Assembly (NCBI RefSeq): GCF_900240285.1
Contig: NZ_OESS01000001.1
Coordinates: 930,001 to 994,000, forward strand
Source of the DNA: Halobacillus sp. Marseille-P3879
GTDB lineage: Bacteria; Bacillota; Bacilli; Bacillales; Halobacillaceae
DNA: 64,000 nt
Direction: 5' to 3'
Shown: positions 34,897-43,867 of the stretch, in pieces
Layout of the letters: each line of letters opens with the position of its first letter
Position numbering within the stretch: position 1 is the stretch's first letter
Program-made: the position numbers and the translations under genes
Notes under the pieces: model-generated
Seen by the model: only the letters and a program-made list of their open reading frames with translations
Databases searched by the model: none
Told to the model about the DNA's origin: nothing

Positions 34897-35814
34897 TTAT
34901 TTAAAGATATCGAATATGACTTCGGCAGACTGTTCAATCAGCGCATCGTCATATTCGGCATCTTCCATATCATGACGTGACATAATTGCCATAACGATAG
35001 GGTCTCGGTTTGGCGGCCAAACAACTGCAATATCGTTTCTCGTGCCGAAACTTCCAGCCCCACTCTTATCAACCACTTCCCAATCCTCAGGTGCGCCCGC
35101 TCGAATGAGTGTATCTCCTGTAGCATTGCCCCGCATCCAATCCACAAGCAATTTACGCTTATCATTCGAAAGCAAGTCATCGACTGCGAAGGTCTGGAGA
35201 CTGGCAGCAAGCGCGCGTGGTGTGCTGGTATCCCTGGAGTCTCCTGGAGTGAACTCATTTAATTCAGGCTCGTACCGATCCGCCTCGATAACGTTATCGC
35301 CGATTTGCCTCAGTGCCATTTCAAACTTTTCAGGTCCTCCTAGTGCCTCAAATAAGAGGTTACCTGCTGTGTTGTCGCTAGTCCGGACTGCCGCCTCACT
35401 TAGTTCCAAAAGAGTCATACCCTCATCTGCGTTTTCCTTGGTAACTGGAGAATAAGGCACCAAATCATCCTCCGTGTACGTGATGACTTCCTTAAGCTCA
35501 GCCGTAGATTTCTGCTGCAGCAAGGTACCTGCAGCTAATGCTTTATAAGTGGAAGTGAAGGCGAAACGTTCCTCTGGCCGATATTCGATAGTTTGATCTG
35601 TACCCATATCGATCGCATAAATACCAATCTGGGCGTCGAACTTATCCTCGAGCTCGGCAAATTTTTGATTTGTATCTGCCTTTTTGTCCGCTTCTTTACC
35701 CATAGCAGATGAATCCTTAGTTGAACTGTCTGCATTCATGCAGCCTGCGAGGGTGATTACGGGGAGAAATAATAGGAATATTATAAACATATGGCTGAAT
35801 TGGAGTTTTTTCAC
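34897..35814 (-). CDS. Class A beta-lactamase, lipoprotein form
   Basis: A 305-aa serine beta-lactamase. Lipobox LAGC puts lipidated Cys25 after an N-terminal hydrophobic segment, so it is membrane-anchored. Catalytic motifs: S88-T-Y-K91 (FTSTYKAL), SDN (RTSDNTAGN), Glu166-type ExxLN (YEPELNE) and KSG in VDKSGAGSFG, a Ser variant of the usual KTG. The omega loop is complete. Linker of about 25 residues is Asp/Lys/Ser-rich. GTG start with AGAGGTG upstream. No BlaR/BlaI genes adjoin, so constitutive expression is likely. Hydrolysis of penicillins is expected. Confidence 0.93.
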   Translation of the reverse strand: MKKLQFSHMFIIFLLFLPVITLAGCMNADSSTKDSSAMGKEADKKADTNQKFAELEDKFDAQIGIYAIDMGTDQTIEYRPEERFAFTSTYKALAAGTLLQQKSTAELKEVITYTEDDLVPYSPVTKENADEGMTLLELSEAAVRTSDNTAGNLLFEALGGPEKFEMALRQIGDNVIEADRYEPELNEFTPGDSRDTSTPRALAASLQTFAVDDLLSNDKRKLLVDWMRGNATGDTLIRAGAPEDWEVVDKSGAGSFGTRNDIAVVWPPNRDPIVMAIMSRHDMEDAEYDDALIEQSAEVIFDIFK

Positions 35815-35964
35815 ATCGACACCTCTTTCCCATGGAAAATTATTTATTGATCATAATTATAGCTCTAACTGGTAAGTTTTCCATAAATATGTTTTACAGG
35901 GACGGGGAGACCTTCAATACAGACTTAAAAACATTAGACTAAAGCCCAACAACCATGAATTCGT

Positions 35965-35993
35965 AAATATTGTATCAAACCGTTTCATACAAT
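35965..35993 (+). promoter_or_regulatory. Sigma-E-type promoter of cwlJ
   Basis: AAATATT (35965-35971), 14-bp spacer, CATACAAT (35986-35993) closely match the mother-cell sigma-E consensus (ATATT / CATACA-T). B. subtilis cwlJ is sigma-E-dependent, which fits. Confidence 0.72.
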
Positions 35994-36010
35994 ATTTTTG
36001 GGGTGATAAA

Positions 36011-36448
36011 ATGCCACGAGTAAAGTTTACAGATTCCGACGTTGCCTTAATGGCCAGGATGATGAGAGCGGAAGCGGTGGGTGAAGGAAAACAGGGGATG
36101 TTGTACGTCGGAAATGTGATTGTTAATCGAGCGGTAGCGGATTGTTTAGACTTTAGAGATGTAAGAACGATTTATGATGTTATTTATCAAGTGCAGGGAG
36201 GAAATTATTCTTTTGAGGCTGTCCAAAAGGGGAATCTTTTTTATAACAGAGCGAGATCTGTTGAGAAAAGATTAGCAAGACAAAATTTAAATTTTTGGAG
36301 GCAGCACCCAGCAAAATATTCTCTTTGGTATTTCGCACCAGGAGGAGAATGTCCTCCAACGTGGTTCGGTCAAACTTTTGCAGGTCAATTCAAAAATCAT
36401 TGTTATTATGAACCGGAACCTGGCACGTGTGATAGTGTTTATAGATAA
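36011..36448 (+). CDS. cwlJ: Spore cortex-lytic hydrolase CwlJ
   Basis: A 145-aa SleB/CwlJ-family hydrolase without signal peptide, the length of B. subtilis CwlJ (142 aa). Hallmarks: LMARMMRAEAVGEGKQGMLYVGNVIVNR with the catalytic Glu of the RAEA..GEG motif, the central Phe-Glu-Ala (YSFEAVQKG) and KYSLWYFAPGGECPPTW. It degrades cortex muramic-lactam peptidoglycan during germination after being placed in the spore coat. GGGGTGAT precedes the ATG. Its partner gerQ is not in this window. Single-gene unit. Confidence 0.92.
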   Translation: MPRVKFTDSDVALMARMMRAEAVGEGKQGMLYVGNVIVNRAVADCLDFRDVRTIYDVIYQVQGGNYSFEAVQKGNLFYNRARSVEKRLARQNLNFWRQHPAKYSLWYFAPGGECPPTWFGQTFAGQFKNHCYYEPEPGTCDSVYR

Positions 36449-36496
36449 GTTTAAGCCTGTATTCCTTTTTCCCGCATTCCTCATCAAATCAATTAT

Positions 36497-36530
36497 AAAA
36501 AGGGGTTTCCATCTGTGGAAATCCCTTTTT
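36497..36530. terminator. Bidirectional terminator
   Basis: AAAAAGGGGTTTCCA (36497-36511) pairs with TGGAAATCCCTTTTT (36516-36530), one G-U pair; T-run either way. Lies between convergent cwlJ and the glycosyltransferase gene. Confidence 0.87.
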
Positions 36531-36559
36531 AAATTTTGCAATCTCTAAGTCTCTTATAA

Positions 36560-38113
36560 TCACTTACCTTTTCTTACTTTGAGTGATAAGTTCCCATTTA
36601 CCGTTTGATAGAATTTATACTTTTTCTTACCTGAACTTAGTTCATATTCAGCATCCGAATCTTTGCTTATCATCACACTTTCGTAATCGTCATATTGAAG
36701 ACGCATCACATAACCGCCCCTATGAAGAGTCTTTAAGTGATCGGTTCTTATTTTTAATTTGAGACGGTTCTTATTTTGGGACAAGGATTTCTCTACATTA
36801 AATACCTTTAAGATTGACGTTCTGCTATTAAATTCAATTGATTGAAATTCAGGGATATGGTGCCCTGCTAATTCAATCTCAAACACTATAAGACCTTTCT
36901 TTTCTTGCTCCCTGATCACTTTTGCTTCTACCGGTATTTCCAGTGGAACATCCACGCCGTTATTTAAATGAGCCACTGTATAGGGGAGCCCGTCAGTATA
37001 AGTATGGGATTCTTCCCCGCCTTCAGCAGACCATTCAGCAAGTGCTTGAACATTGTTATACTGCTTGGTTGTTAAAAAATTAAAGAAAGCTTTGTTTAAC
37101 GGCTTATGAATGATATCTCCTAACGTATACGGTCGGTCGTAGCTGTTAAATACATTGATTACTTCTTCAAAAGCATCGTAATATGACTCTTTTTGGTTAC
37201 TGTTGATGAAATGTCTTCGATTAAATAGTCGCGTGATGCTGTCGAATTCAACAAGACGGTTTACGATCATTTTTTCTTCTTCGATTTTTAAATTTTTATT
37301 TAAGACATATTTTAATACAGCAATATTGGTATCCATCTTTTCCATAATGTCCGTTTGTTTGGTTAACGAATCGTTTCCAGGTATACGATTTAAGTAATAA
37401 ATCGGCTCTGTCGTAGTAGAGATCTTTCCAACAGAAGTAAGAACATCGATAAAAAATTGTTTATCTTCGGCATATTTCATTTCTGGAAAACGAAGCTTAT
37501 TTTTCCTTATAAAAGATAATCGCATCATTCTCGCGCGAGGACCAAGATGATAAAAGATATGAGGGATTGAAAATGGTGAAACATTGGTTCTGTTCTTACA
37601 AGACTCATACTTCCCTATAATTTTCTCAGACTTTGCATTCACCTGAATGGTCTTGCCTACCGCATAATCACTTTTTGTACTTTCTAACACGTGATAAAGA
37701 TGTTGGATCCCATCGTGAGCCAGCCAGTCATCTGCATCCAGAAAAGTTAAGTATTTGGAATTAGCTAAGTGGGCTCCCAAATTTCTTGGAAAAGCCGGTG
37801 TCCCCGTATTTTCGTCCAAGAAAACAACTACAATATTAGAATAGAGCTCAGAATACCGCTTTAAAATGGTCCTTGATTTATCGTTTGAACCATCGTCCAC
37901 TAAGATAATCGTAATGTTTGAGAAGCCTATATTCTGCACAATGACCGAATCGACGGTTTTTGCTAAATATTTCTCCGCATTGTAAACAGGAATTACGACG
38001 GTAACCTCTGTTTTCGTACTTAACGCTTTGTAGTTATGCACTTTGTAGTTTATTTTTTCAAAATATTGGTCTTCAAAACTTCTAGTAAAAGGTAATATTT
38101 TCTTGAAATCCAT
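36560..38113 (-). CDS. Family 2 glycosyltransferase
   Basis: A 517-aa GT-A fold enzyme. VTVVIPVYNAEKYLAKTVDS opens the catalytic domain; DDGSNDKS binds nucleotide sugar and LDADDW is the DXD metal motif. PAFPRNLGAHLANSKYLTFLDADDWLAHDG-type context is like teichoic-acid or polysaccharide transferases (TarQ/TagF-associated). Residues about 400-517 form a beta-rich C-terminal domain. Start at 38113 is set by GAGGAGAATGACC; the frame extends upstream without a site. The adjacent, divergent galU supplies UDP-glucose, suggesting a cell-surface polymer. Confidence 0.87.
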   Translation of the reverse strand: MDFKKILPFTRSFEDQYFEKINYKVHNYKALSTKTEVTVVIPVYNAEKYLAKTVDSVIVQNIGFSNITIILVDDGSNDKSRTILKRYSELYSNIVVVFLDENTGTPAFPRNLGAHLANSKYLTFLDADDWLAHDGIQHLYHVLESTKSDYAVGKTIQVNAKSEKIIGKYESCKNRTNVSPFSIPHIFYHLGPRARMMRLSFIRKNKLRFPEMKYAEDKQFFIDVLTSVGKISTTTEPIYYLNRIPGNDSLTKQTDIMEKMDTNIAVLKYVLNKNLKIEEEKMIVNRLVEFDSITRLFNRRHFINSNQKESYYDAFEEVINVFNSYDRPYTLGDIIHKPLNKAFFNFLTTKQYNNVQALAEWSAEGGEESHTYTDGLPYTVAHLNNGVDVPLEIPVEAKVIREQEKKGLIVFEIELAGHHIPEFQSIEFNSRTSILKVFNVEKSLSQNKNRLKLKIRTDHLKTLHRGGYVMRLQYDDYESVMISKDSDAEYELSSGKKKYKFYQTVNGNLSLKVRKGK

Positions 38114-38342
38114 GGTCATTCTCCTCATTTTAAAGATGAATAATGGAAAGATACGCATAAATCTATCAACTATCCCAATTTCATAAGTAGTATCATACCA
38201 TGGTTTCCATATTAATCCAAAATTAATTTTTCCTATTTTTTCAATTTATATTTATTTAGTACTTATTTCATGAAAAAATGCATTGTTGTAACATAAGAAA
38301 TTAAGTATAATCAGGTTATTATGTAAATTTTTGGAGGCTACC

Positions 38343-39230
38343 ATGAAATCTATTAAAAAAGCAATTATTCCCGCAGCTGGTTTAGGAACTAGATTTCTTC
38401 CTGCGACTAAAGCCATGCCTAAAGAAATGCTCCCCATTGTTGATCGTCCCACTATTGAATATATTGTAGAAGAAGCTATTGACTCCGGCATTGAAGATAT
38501 TATTATTGTGACGGGAAAAGGAAAGAGAGCCATAGAAGACCACTTTGACAGTGCCTTTGAACTTGAGGACAGTTTAGCTAAAAAAGAGAAATTCGATATG
38601 CTCGAGGAAGTAAGAAAATCGGCTAAGGTAGACATTCACTATATTAGGCAAAAAGAACCAAAAGGTTTAGGTCATGCGATTTGGTGTGCAAGAAAATTCA
38701 TTGGTCATGAACCATTTGCTGTATTACTCGGGGACGACATTATTAAAAGTGAAACACCTTGTTTAAGTCAGCTTATGGATGAATACAGTGCGGTCCAATC
38801 TTCTGTAATAGGTGTTCAGTTTGTCCCGGATGAGCACACCCACCGTTACGGTATCATTGATCCAGCTGAGCAAACAGGCAGAAGGTTTAAGGTTGACCGT
38901 TTCGTAGAAAAACCTTCGCAGAATGAATCTCCTTCTAATATGGGAATTGTAGGGAGATACATTCTGGAACCTGAAATCTTTGACTATTTAAGTGAACATA
39001 AGATAGGGGCAGGAGGAGAAATTCAACTGACCGACGCTATCGAACAATTAAACAGGCTGAAACCAGTCTATGCGTATGAATTTGAAGGCCGCCGTTACGA
39101 CGTAGGAGAGAAGTTCGGCTTTATCCAAACCACTCTTGAACTCGCTCTTGCGAGAGAAGATTTACGTCAGCCGATAAAAGACTATATAAATGAGCTTCAC
39201 GAGAAGTTAAACGTGGCGGATAAGGTCTAA
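38343..39230 (+). CDS. galU: UTP--glucose-1-phosphate uridylyltransferase
   Basis: A 295-aa pyrophosphorylase forming UDP-glucose. N-terminal [20 protein letters not shown] carries the nucleotide-binding loop, [12 protein letters not shown] the catalytic Lys region, and [20 protein letters not shown] the later sugar-binding motif. B. subtilis calls its homologue gtaB and uses it for glucosylated teichoic acid and glycolipid. Start is the ATG at 38343 after TTGGAGG; the ATG at 38331 has none. Adjacent to the glycosyltransferase in divergent orientation. Confidence 0.95.
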   Translation: MKSIKKAIIPAAGLGTRFLPATKAMPKEMLPIVDRPTIEYIVEEAIDSGIEDIIIVTGKGKRAIEDHFDSAFELEDSLAKKEKFDMLEEVRKSAKVDIHYIRQKEPKGLGHAIWCARKFIGHEPFAVLLGDDIIKSETPCLSQLMDEYSAVQSSVIGVQFVPDEHTHRYGIIDPAEQTGRRFKVDRFVEKPSQNESPSNMGIVGRYILEPEIFDYLSEHKIGAGGEIQLTDAIEQLNRLKPVYAYEFEGRRYDVGEKFGFIQTTLELALAREDLRQPIKDYINELHEKLNVADKV

Positions 39231-39307
39231 GTCGAGGATTATAAGTGCTATCTAACGAGCTTTATAGAACAAGAAATAGGTCGTTTTAAGCAAAAACGGC
39301 TCGGGTC
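39231..39307. other. Spacer after galU
   Basis: Contains a short hairpin (about 39272-39291, GTCGTTTT/AAAACGGC with G-U pairs) but no U-run. Confidence 0.4.
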
Positions 39308-39480
39308 AAAACTGAATAAATCATAAAATAATCCGAACGATTTTGTTGAAATCAGTTCGGATTATTTATTTGGCAAGAAAGGATTTAGACCATCGTTCCG
39401 TCAAACACTTCGCTTTTTCGCGGACAAGACCTTAAGATTCCTCGAAAAAACAAAGTGCGTGATCTTCGACTCGCGCTCAT
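39308..39480 (+). repeat. Interspersed structured repeat, copy B
   Basis: Starts with AACTGAATAAATCATAAAAT as in copy A, then AAATAATCCGAA/TTCGGATTATTT hairpin (39327-39338, 39356-39367). The downstream part aligns with copy A (CCATCGTTCCGTCAAACACTTCGC in pattern) but is degraded and lacks the final CCTGTGGGA/TCCCACAGG hairpin. Confidence 0.75.
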
Positions 39481-39564
39481 GAATTATTTTCCTTGAAAAC
39501 ATTCATGTTATGTATTAAATCTTGATTCTTCAATCAGAGTATGAAAAAATAAAGGTGTTTAAAT

Positions 39565-41340
39565 ATGCAACGATTGAAGGTGTGGGAAATGATAAATATC
39601 TTAGTAATTGCCCCATACCAAGGGCTTGCTCAAATTGCTAAAAGTTATCAAAATTACGATGAGGAACTTAAAATTGATATAAAAACGGGGAATCTTGAGG
39701 CTGGTGTAGAAATAGCGAAAACAGCTGAGTCCGAGGGTTACGATATTATTATTAGTCGTGGCGGAACTGCCAGCTTAATTGAAGAACAGACAAGTGTGCC
39801 TGTGGTGGATATAAAAATAAGCGGATACGACATGCTTCGGATTTTCACATTACTTAGAGGGACGAATGGTAAGGCAGCTTTGGTCGGCTTTTCTAATATT
39901 TCCCGCGGAGCTTCTACTATATGCAGTATTTTAGATATGGAAGTAAAGACAATCACGATTAACAGCGGGGAAGAAGTAACTGCTCATCTGGATGGATTAA
40001 AAAGAAAAGGTTATTCCGTAGTGATTGGGGATGTAGTAACGGTTCAACAGGCTGAAAAGATTGGATTGCAGGGAATATTAATAACTTCTGGAAAAGAAGC
40101 GGTTTTGGATTCATTTGAGGAAGCAAAGCGTCTTTTCTATTTATTTCAGGGGATGCAGTCTCAAGCTTCGGTTTATTCTGAGGCTGTAGAACATTTTCCA
40201 CAGCCTATGATCACTCTAAATAAACAGGGAGAAGTGGTTTTTAAAAATTACTTGTTTAGAGAGTATTTGGATGAGGGGATCATTCAACATTCGCAGTTTC
40301 AAGAGCTTTTAGATCAGGTGTTTTTTGAAGAAAAGGAAGTGTGGAAAACTGTTGCCCACCTTAATATAAATTACCAGTTGCGAGGCTATCCATTAAATGG
40401 TGAAGAAAAATTGGTGAATGTCATAATTTATAAGGACTTTTTGGTAGAAGAAGAGGGTATAAAAGTACATTCGCGCCTTTCTCATATTAAAGTATCTGGG
40501 AAGAGTCCTTTTGCTAAAAATATGAGAGGTAACCTGGGACGTTTTGCTAAAATGAGATCTCCTTTATGGATAGAAGGCGAGCAGGGCACGGGTAAGATGC
40601 TCTTGGCAGGTAACCTTCATTTTGAAACTTATGGGCATCGTGTTCCTTTAATCACTATCAATTTACAAAAGGTATCGGTTGAACAGTTATATGATAGGTT
40701 TACAAGCCAATTTGACAGGTTACCGAAAGAGGGAACAATTGTATTGCTGAACATTCATGAACTTGACAAGGGAGATCAGCTAAAAATAAAAATATTTGTG
40801 CAAAGACTGACTGAGTATTATAAAGTGATTATTGTTTCAAATGATGGTATGGCTGAGCTTGTCAGAAAAAAACAGTTGGAACATGACCTGTACTATAAAC
40901 TGCCTAACACGTTGATTTATTTGCCTCCACTCGCTGATCGGCTGGAGGACTTAAAAGATCTGGTCCAAGCATTTATTACTCAAAGTCATATGAATTATGG
41001 AAATGAAACGATTGGAATTCGTGAAAATGCTCTCTCGAAATTATTAGAATATCCGTGGCCGGGGAATATAGACCAGCTAAAGAAAATGGTCGAAAAACTA
41101 ATAGCAATAAGTGATACTTCGTATATAGAGTTAAAAGACGTTGAAAAAACCCTGCAGGAAATTGATCAACCCTCTTCGGAGGAGGACATGGAGAACATCA
41201 TCGAAATAGATGGAACGTTAAAGGATATGGAGAAGCGAATTATTCAGCAGGTGATGAAACAAGAAAATAATAACCAATCGAAAGTAGCGAAAAGGCTGGG
41301 AATTAATCGAACCACATTATGGCGCAAACTAAATTCATAG
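39565..41340 (+). CDS. PrpR-N-type regulator with degenerate AAA+ domain
   Basis: A 591-aa protein: PrpR N-terminal sensory domain (NILVIAPYQGLAQIAK, IISRGGTASLIEE), a short PAS region (about 205-260), an AAA+ domain and a C-terminal Fis-type helix-turn-helix (NNQSKVAKRLGINRTTLWRK). Walker A GEQGTGK is kept, but the GAFTGA sigma-54-contact loop is absent and Walker B reads LLNIHELD instead of a DE pair. It therefore probably acts at sigma-A promoters. Likely regulator of the KdgT-kinase-PdxA2 operon just downstream. Starts at 39565 and 39589 both have a GGTG site; the shorter begins like other family members. Confidence 0.83.
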   Translation: MQRLKVWEMINILVIAPYQGLAQIAKSYQNYDEELKIDIKTGNLEAGVEIAKTAESEGYDIIISRGGTASLIEEQTSVPVVDIKISGYDMLRIFTLLRGTNGKAALVGFSNISRGASTICSILDMEVKTITINSGEEVTAHLDGLKRKGYSVVIGDVVTVQQAEKIGLQGILITSGKEAVLDSFEEAKRLFYLFQGMQSQASVYSEAVEHFPQPMITLNKQGEVVFKNYLFREYLDEGIIQHSQFQELLDQVFFEEKEVWKTVAHLNINYQLRGYPLNGEEKLVNVIIYKDFLVEEEGIKVHSRLSHIKVSGKSPFAKNMRGNLGRFAKMRSPLWIEGEQGTGKMLLAGNLHFETYGHRVPLITINLQKVSVEQLYDRFTSQFDRLPKEGTIVLLNIHELDKGDQLKIKIFVQRLTEYYKVIIVSNDGMAELVRKKQLEHDLYYKLPNTLIYLPPLADRLEDLKDLVQAFITQSHMNYGNETIGIRENALSKLLEYPWPGNIDQLKKMVEKLIAISDTSYIELKDVEKTLQEIDQPSSEEDMENIIEIDGTLKDMEKRIIQQVMKQENNNQSKVAKRLGINRTTLWRKLNS

Positions 41341-41354
41341 TTTGCGTCTTTTTT

Positions 41355-41458
41355 GTTGCAAAAATAAACAAAAAATAATGAAGCAACTCTTAATCTCTCA
41401 TTTTTTATTCATTTTTTAATAATTTCCTGTTGCATAATAAAAATGTAAGCGTTATTAT
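41355..41458 (+). promoter_or_regulatory. Promoter region of the C4 sugar-acid operon with operators and cre
   Basis: TTGCAT (41430-41435), 17-bp spacer, TATTAT (41453-41458) make the promoter. GTTGC occurs at 41355 and 41429 (74 bp apart) and as GCAAC at 41383-41387, candidate regulator half-sites, one touching the -35. TGTAAGCGTTATTA (41444-41457), one base off the cre consensus, overlaps the -10: CcpA repression predicted. No -24/-12 element is present. Confidence 0.6.
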
Positions 41459-41533
41459 CGTAGTATGAAATCGCTTTACTAAGTGTCATTTGTTTCATTT
41501 TGTAACAGTTATGATAGAATAGGAGGAATAAAG

Positions 41534-42538
41534 ATGAAGATTAAAGCAACTTTGGAAAAAATCCCTGGAGGTATGATGGTAGTACCTTTGCTGTTAGCGG
41601 CTATTCTAAATACGGTGGCGCCCGATTTACTTAGGATCGGGAACTTTACACAGGATTTATTTGTGGACGGTGCAGGTACATTGATTGCCTTGTTTCTATT
41701 ATGTACCGGAGCTCAAATTAATTTGAAAACGGTTGGGGTAAGTCTTGGAAAAGGAGCTACTCTATTGACCGTAAAGTGGATAGTGGGAGCGGCTTTTGGT
41801 TTACTTGCCTACTTTTTTGCAGGAGATAATGGTCTTTGGTTAGGATTGGCTCCTATTGCAATTATTGCAGCTATGACTAATAGTAATGGCGGCTTGTATA
41901 TCGCGGTAGTCGGACAATATGGTAATAAAACAGATCGAGCCGCTTATTCACTGCTTGCTTTGAATGATGGTCCTTTCTTCACGATGGTAGCACTATCTAT
42001 TTTCGGGGCAATGGGCTTTGTTGATGGCCTGTTTTCATTAACTTCCTTTATTGCCGTATTATTACCAATAGTAGTAGGTATGGTGTTAGGTAATTTAGAT
42101 GAAGAAATGCGGAAATTTTTGGATCAAGGAAGTTCCATGTTAATACCTTTCTTTGCTTTTGCGCTTGGAATGGGAATTGATTTTGGAAAAATCATTGAAG
42201 GTGGAGCAGCAGGTGTGCTTCTTGGAGTGGCCACGACGTTAATTACGGGAAGCGCAGGTTACTTTGCTTTTAAAGCCTTTAATTGGAACCCGGTTGCTGG
42301 GGCAGCAGAAGGTTCTACAGCAGGAAACGCGGTAGCTACACCAGCTGCCATTGCAGCGGCTAATGCCGGATTTGCAAACGTTGTTGATATTGCGACGGTT
42401 CAGGTTGCGGCTTCAACCGTGACGACAGCTGTCTTGCTGCCAATTTTTATAGGCTTCCTTGTTAAACGCTTAGAGCGTAAGGGTGTGAAACTGCCGGATG
42501 ATTATACCACTGAAGCCGAGAAACAAGCGACAGCGTAG
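41534..42538 (+). CDS. KdgT-family 2-keto-3-deoxygluconate-type permease
   Basis: A 334-aa permease of about 10 helices matching KdgT: ATLEKIPGGMMVVPLLLAA start, LLCTGAQINLK, and MTNSNGGLYIAVVGQYG. Known members import 2-keto-3-deoxygluconate, but in KdgT-DUF1537-PdxA2 clusters the transported acid is likely D-threonate, L-threonate or a related four-carbon sugar acid. AGGAGG is 8 nt ahead of the ATG at 41534; the frame runs further upstream into the promoter region without a site. First gene of a three-gene operon. Confidence 0.87.
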   Translation: MKIKATLEKIPGGMMVVPLLLAAILNTVAPDLLRIGNFTQDLFVDGAGTLIALFLLCTGAQINLKTVGVSLGKGATLLTVKWIVGAAFGLLAYFFAGDNGLWLGLAPIAIIAAMTNSNGGLYIAVVGQYGNKTDRAAYSLLALNDGPFFTMVALSIFGAMGFVDGLFSLTSFIAVLLPIVVGMVLGNLDEEMRKFLDQGSSMLIPFFAFALGMGIDFGKIIEGGAAGVLLGVATTLITGSAGYFAFKAFNWNPVAGAAEGSTAGNAVATPAAIAAANAGFANVVDIATVQVAASTVTTAVLLPIFIGFLVKRLERKGVKLPDDYTTEAEKQATA

Positions 42539-42568
42539 CAAGTTTATTTAGGAAATGAGGATTTATAG

Positions 42569-43867
42569 ATGAACTTTAAATTTGGAATGATAGCAGATGA
42601 TTTAACAGGCGCTAATGACAGCGGCATTCAGTTAAAAGAAAAAGGGCTTTCAACTTCTGTTTATTTTGAAATTCCAGCGGATCAGAAATCTCTGGATGAA
42701 GCCATTGTGATTGATACAGATTCCAGGGCATTAAACAGAGAAGCAGCTTACGAAGCGACGAAAGCAGCAGCAGAGTTTTTAGCGCAAGCCGGATATACAA
42801 ATATTTATAAAAAGATGGATTCGACATTGAGGGGATATATTGGTCTGGAGTTACAAGCTGTGGATGAGGTTTTTGATCCTTCATTTATAGTGGTAGCTCC
42901 AGCATTTCCCCCATATGGAAGAACGACAGAAAATGGTATTCATCTTTTACACGGAGAGCCTGTAAGTGAGACGGAGCTTGCGATCGATCCAAAACATCCA
43001 GTGAGCGAATCTCATCTTCCTACATTAATAGAAGAAGAGACTGGTAAAAAAACCGCACTGATAAATGAGAAAGTGTTAAATCAAGATGTTGACGACTGGT
43101 TAAAAACTATAGATCGATTACAAAAGAAAAATGTAAAATATTTAATCTGTGATGCCAATACAGAGAGAGAGTTACGCGCTATGGCTGAAAAGATTAACAG
43201 CCTTTCCCTTAACATTGTATGGGCAGGATCTGCAGGTTTGGCTGAAGTACTCCCAAATGTTTTACGCATTGATCAGTCAACTAATAGCAAAGATAAATGC
43301 GAACAAAAAGGCTCTGTGCTGACCGTGTGTGGTTCGTTATCAAAAACGACCCAAGACCAGGCAGCTTATGCAATGAAACAGCCGGGCATCCAGAATGTTA
43401 TGGTAGATACAGAGAAAATTTTTTCAGATGAATGGCAAAGGTTCGCTGATGAATACTATAACTCTAGCATGGAGGCTGTAAAGAAAGGGAAAGATGTCGT
43501 TCTTTATGTCCCGTCTAATTTAGATATAAGAAAGCGGGTAAAACAAAGAGCAGTGGAACTAGGGCTGAGTCCGTTTGAGATGGGGAAAAAAATCTCCGAA
43601 GCTCTTGGTCAGATTACAAGAAGAGTTGTAAATGAAGTTTCCCTGTCTGCCCTTGTATTAACAGGAGGCGACACAGCAAAGGACGTAGTTAAAAGTTTAG
43701 GAGCCACGGGCTTACGTTTGGATTATCAATTAGAAGCCGGAATACCTGTGGGCACCCCTATAGGAGTAGAGCCTGCTATTCCTATAGTGACTAAAGCAGG
43801 GGCATTTGGGAATGAAAGTTCTATCTATCATGCCATGGAGAAAATGAAAGGGGCCGTCAGAAAATGA
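42569..43867 (+). CDS. dtnK: Four-carbon acid sugar kinase (DUF1537)
   Basis: A 432-aa kinase with the DUF1537 N-terminal domain (FGMIADDLTGANDSGIQL, KKMDSTLRGYIGLE) binding the acid sugar and a C-terminal nucleotide-binding domain (LVLTGGDTAKDVVKSLG, AFGNESSIYHAME). Family members phosphorylate D-threonate, L-threonate or erythronate at the 4-hydroxyl. With PdxA2 downstream the D-threonate route to dihydroxyacetone phosphate is the best fit; an erythronate substrate is an alternative. The pdxA2 start overlaps its stop (ATGA). AGGA precedes the ATG. Confidence 0.85.
   Translation: MNFKFGMIADDLTGANDSGIQLKEKGLSTSVYFEIPADQKSLDEAIVIDTDSRALNREAAYEATKAAAEFLAQAGYTNIYKKMDSTLRGYIGLELQAVDEVFDPSFIVVAPAFPPYGRTTENGIHLLHGEPVSETELAIDPKHPVSESHLPTLIEEETGKKTALINEKVLNQDVDDWLKTIDRLQKKNVKYLICDANTERELRAMAEKINSLSLNIVWAGSAGLAEVLPNVLRIDQSTNSKDKCEQKGSVLTVCGSLSKTTQDQAAYAMKQPGIQNVMVDTEKIFSDEWQRFADEYYNSSMEAVKKGKDVVLYVPSNLDIRKRVKQRAVELGLSPFEMGKKISEALGQITRRVVNEVSLSALVLTGGDTAKDVVKSLGATGLRLDYQLEAGIPVGTPIGVEPAIPIVTKAGAFGNESSIYHAMEKMKGAVRK

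Noticed and set aside
41341-41533. Sigma-54 promoter before kdgT
   Set aside because: TTGCA is present but no GG at -24; a consensus sigma-A promoter is in the same place and the regulator lacks GAFTGA.
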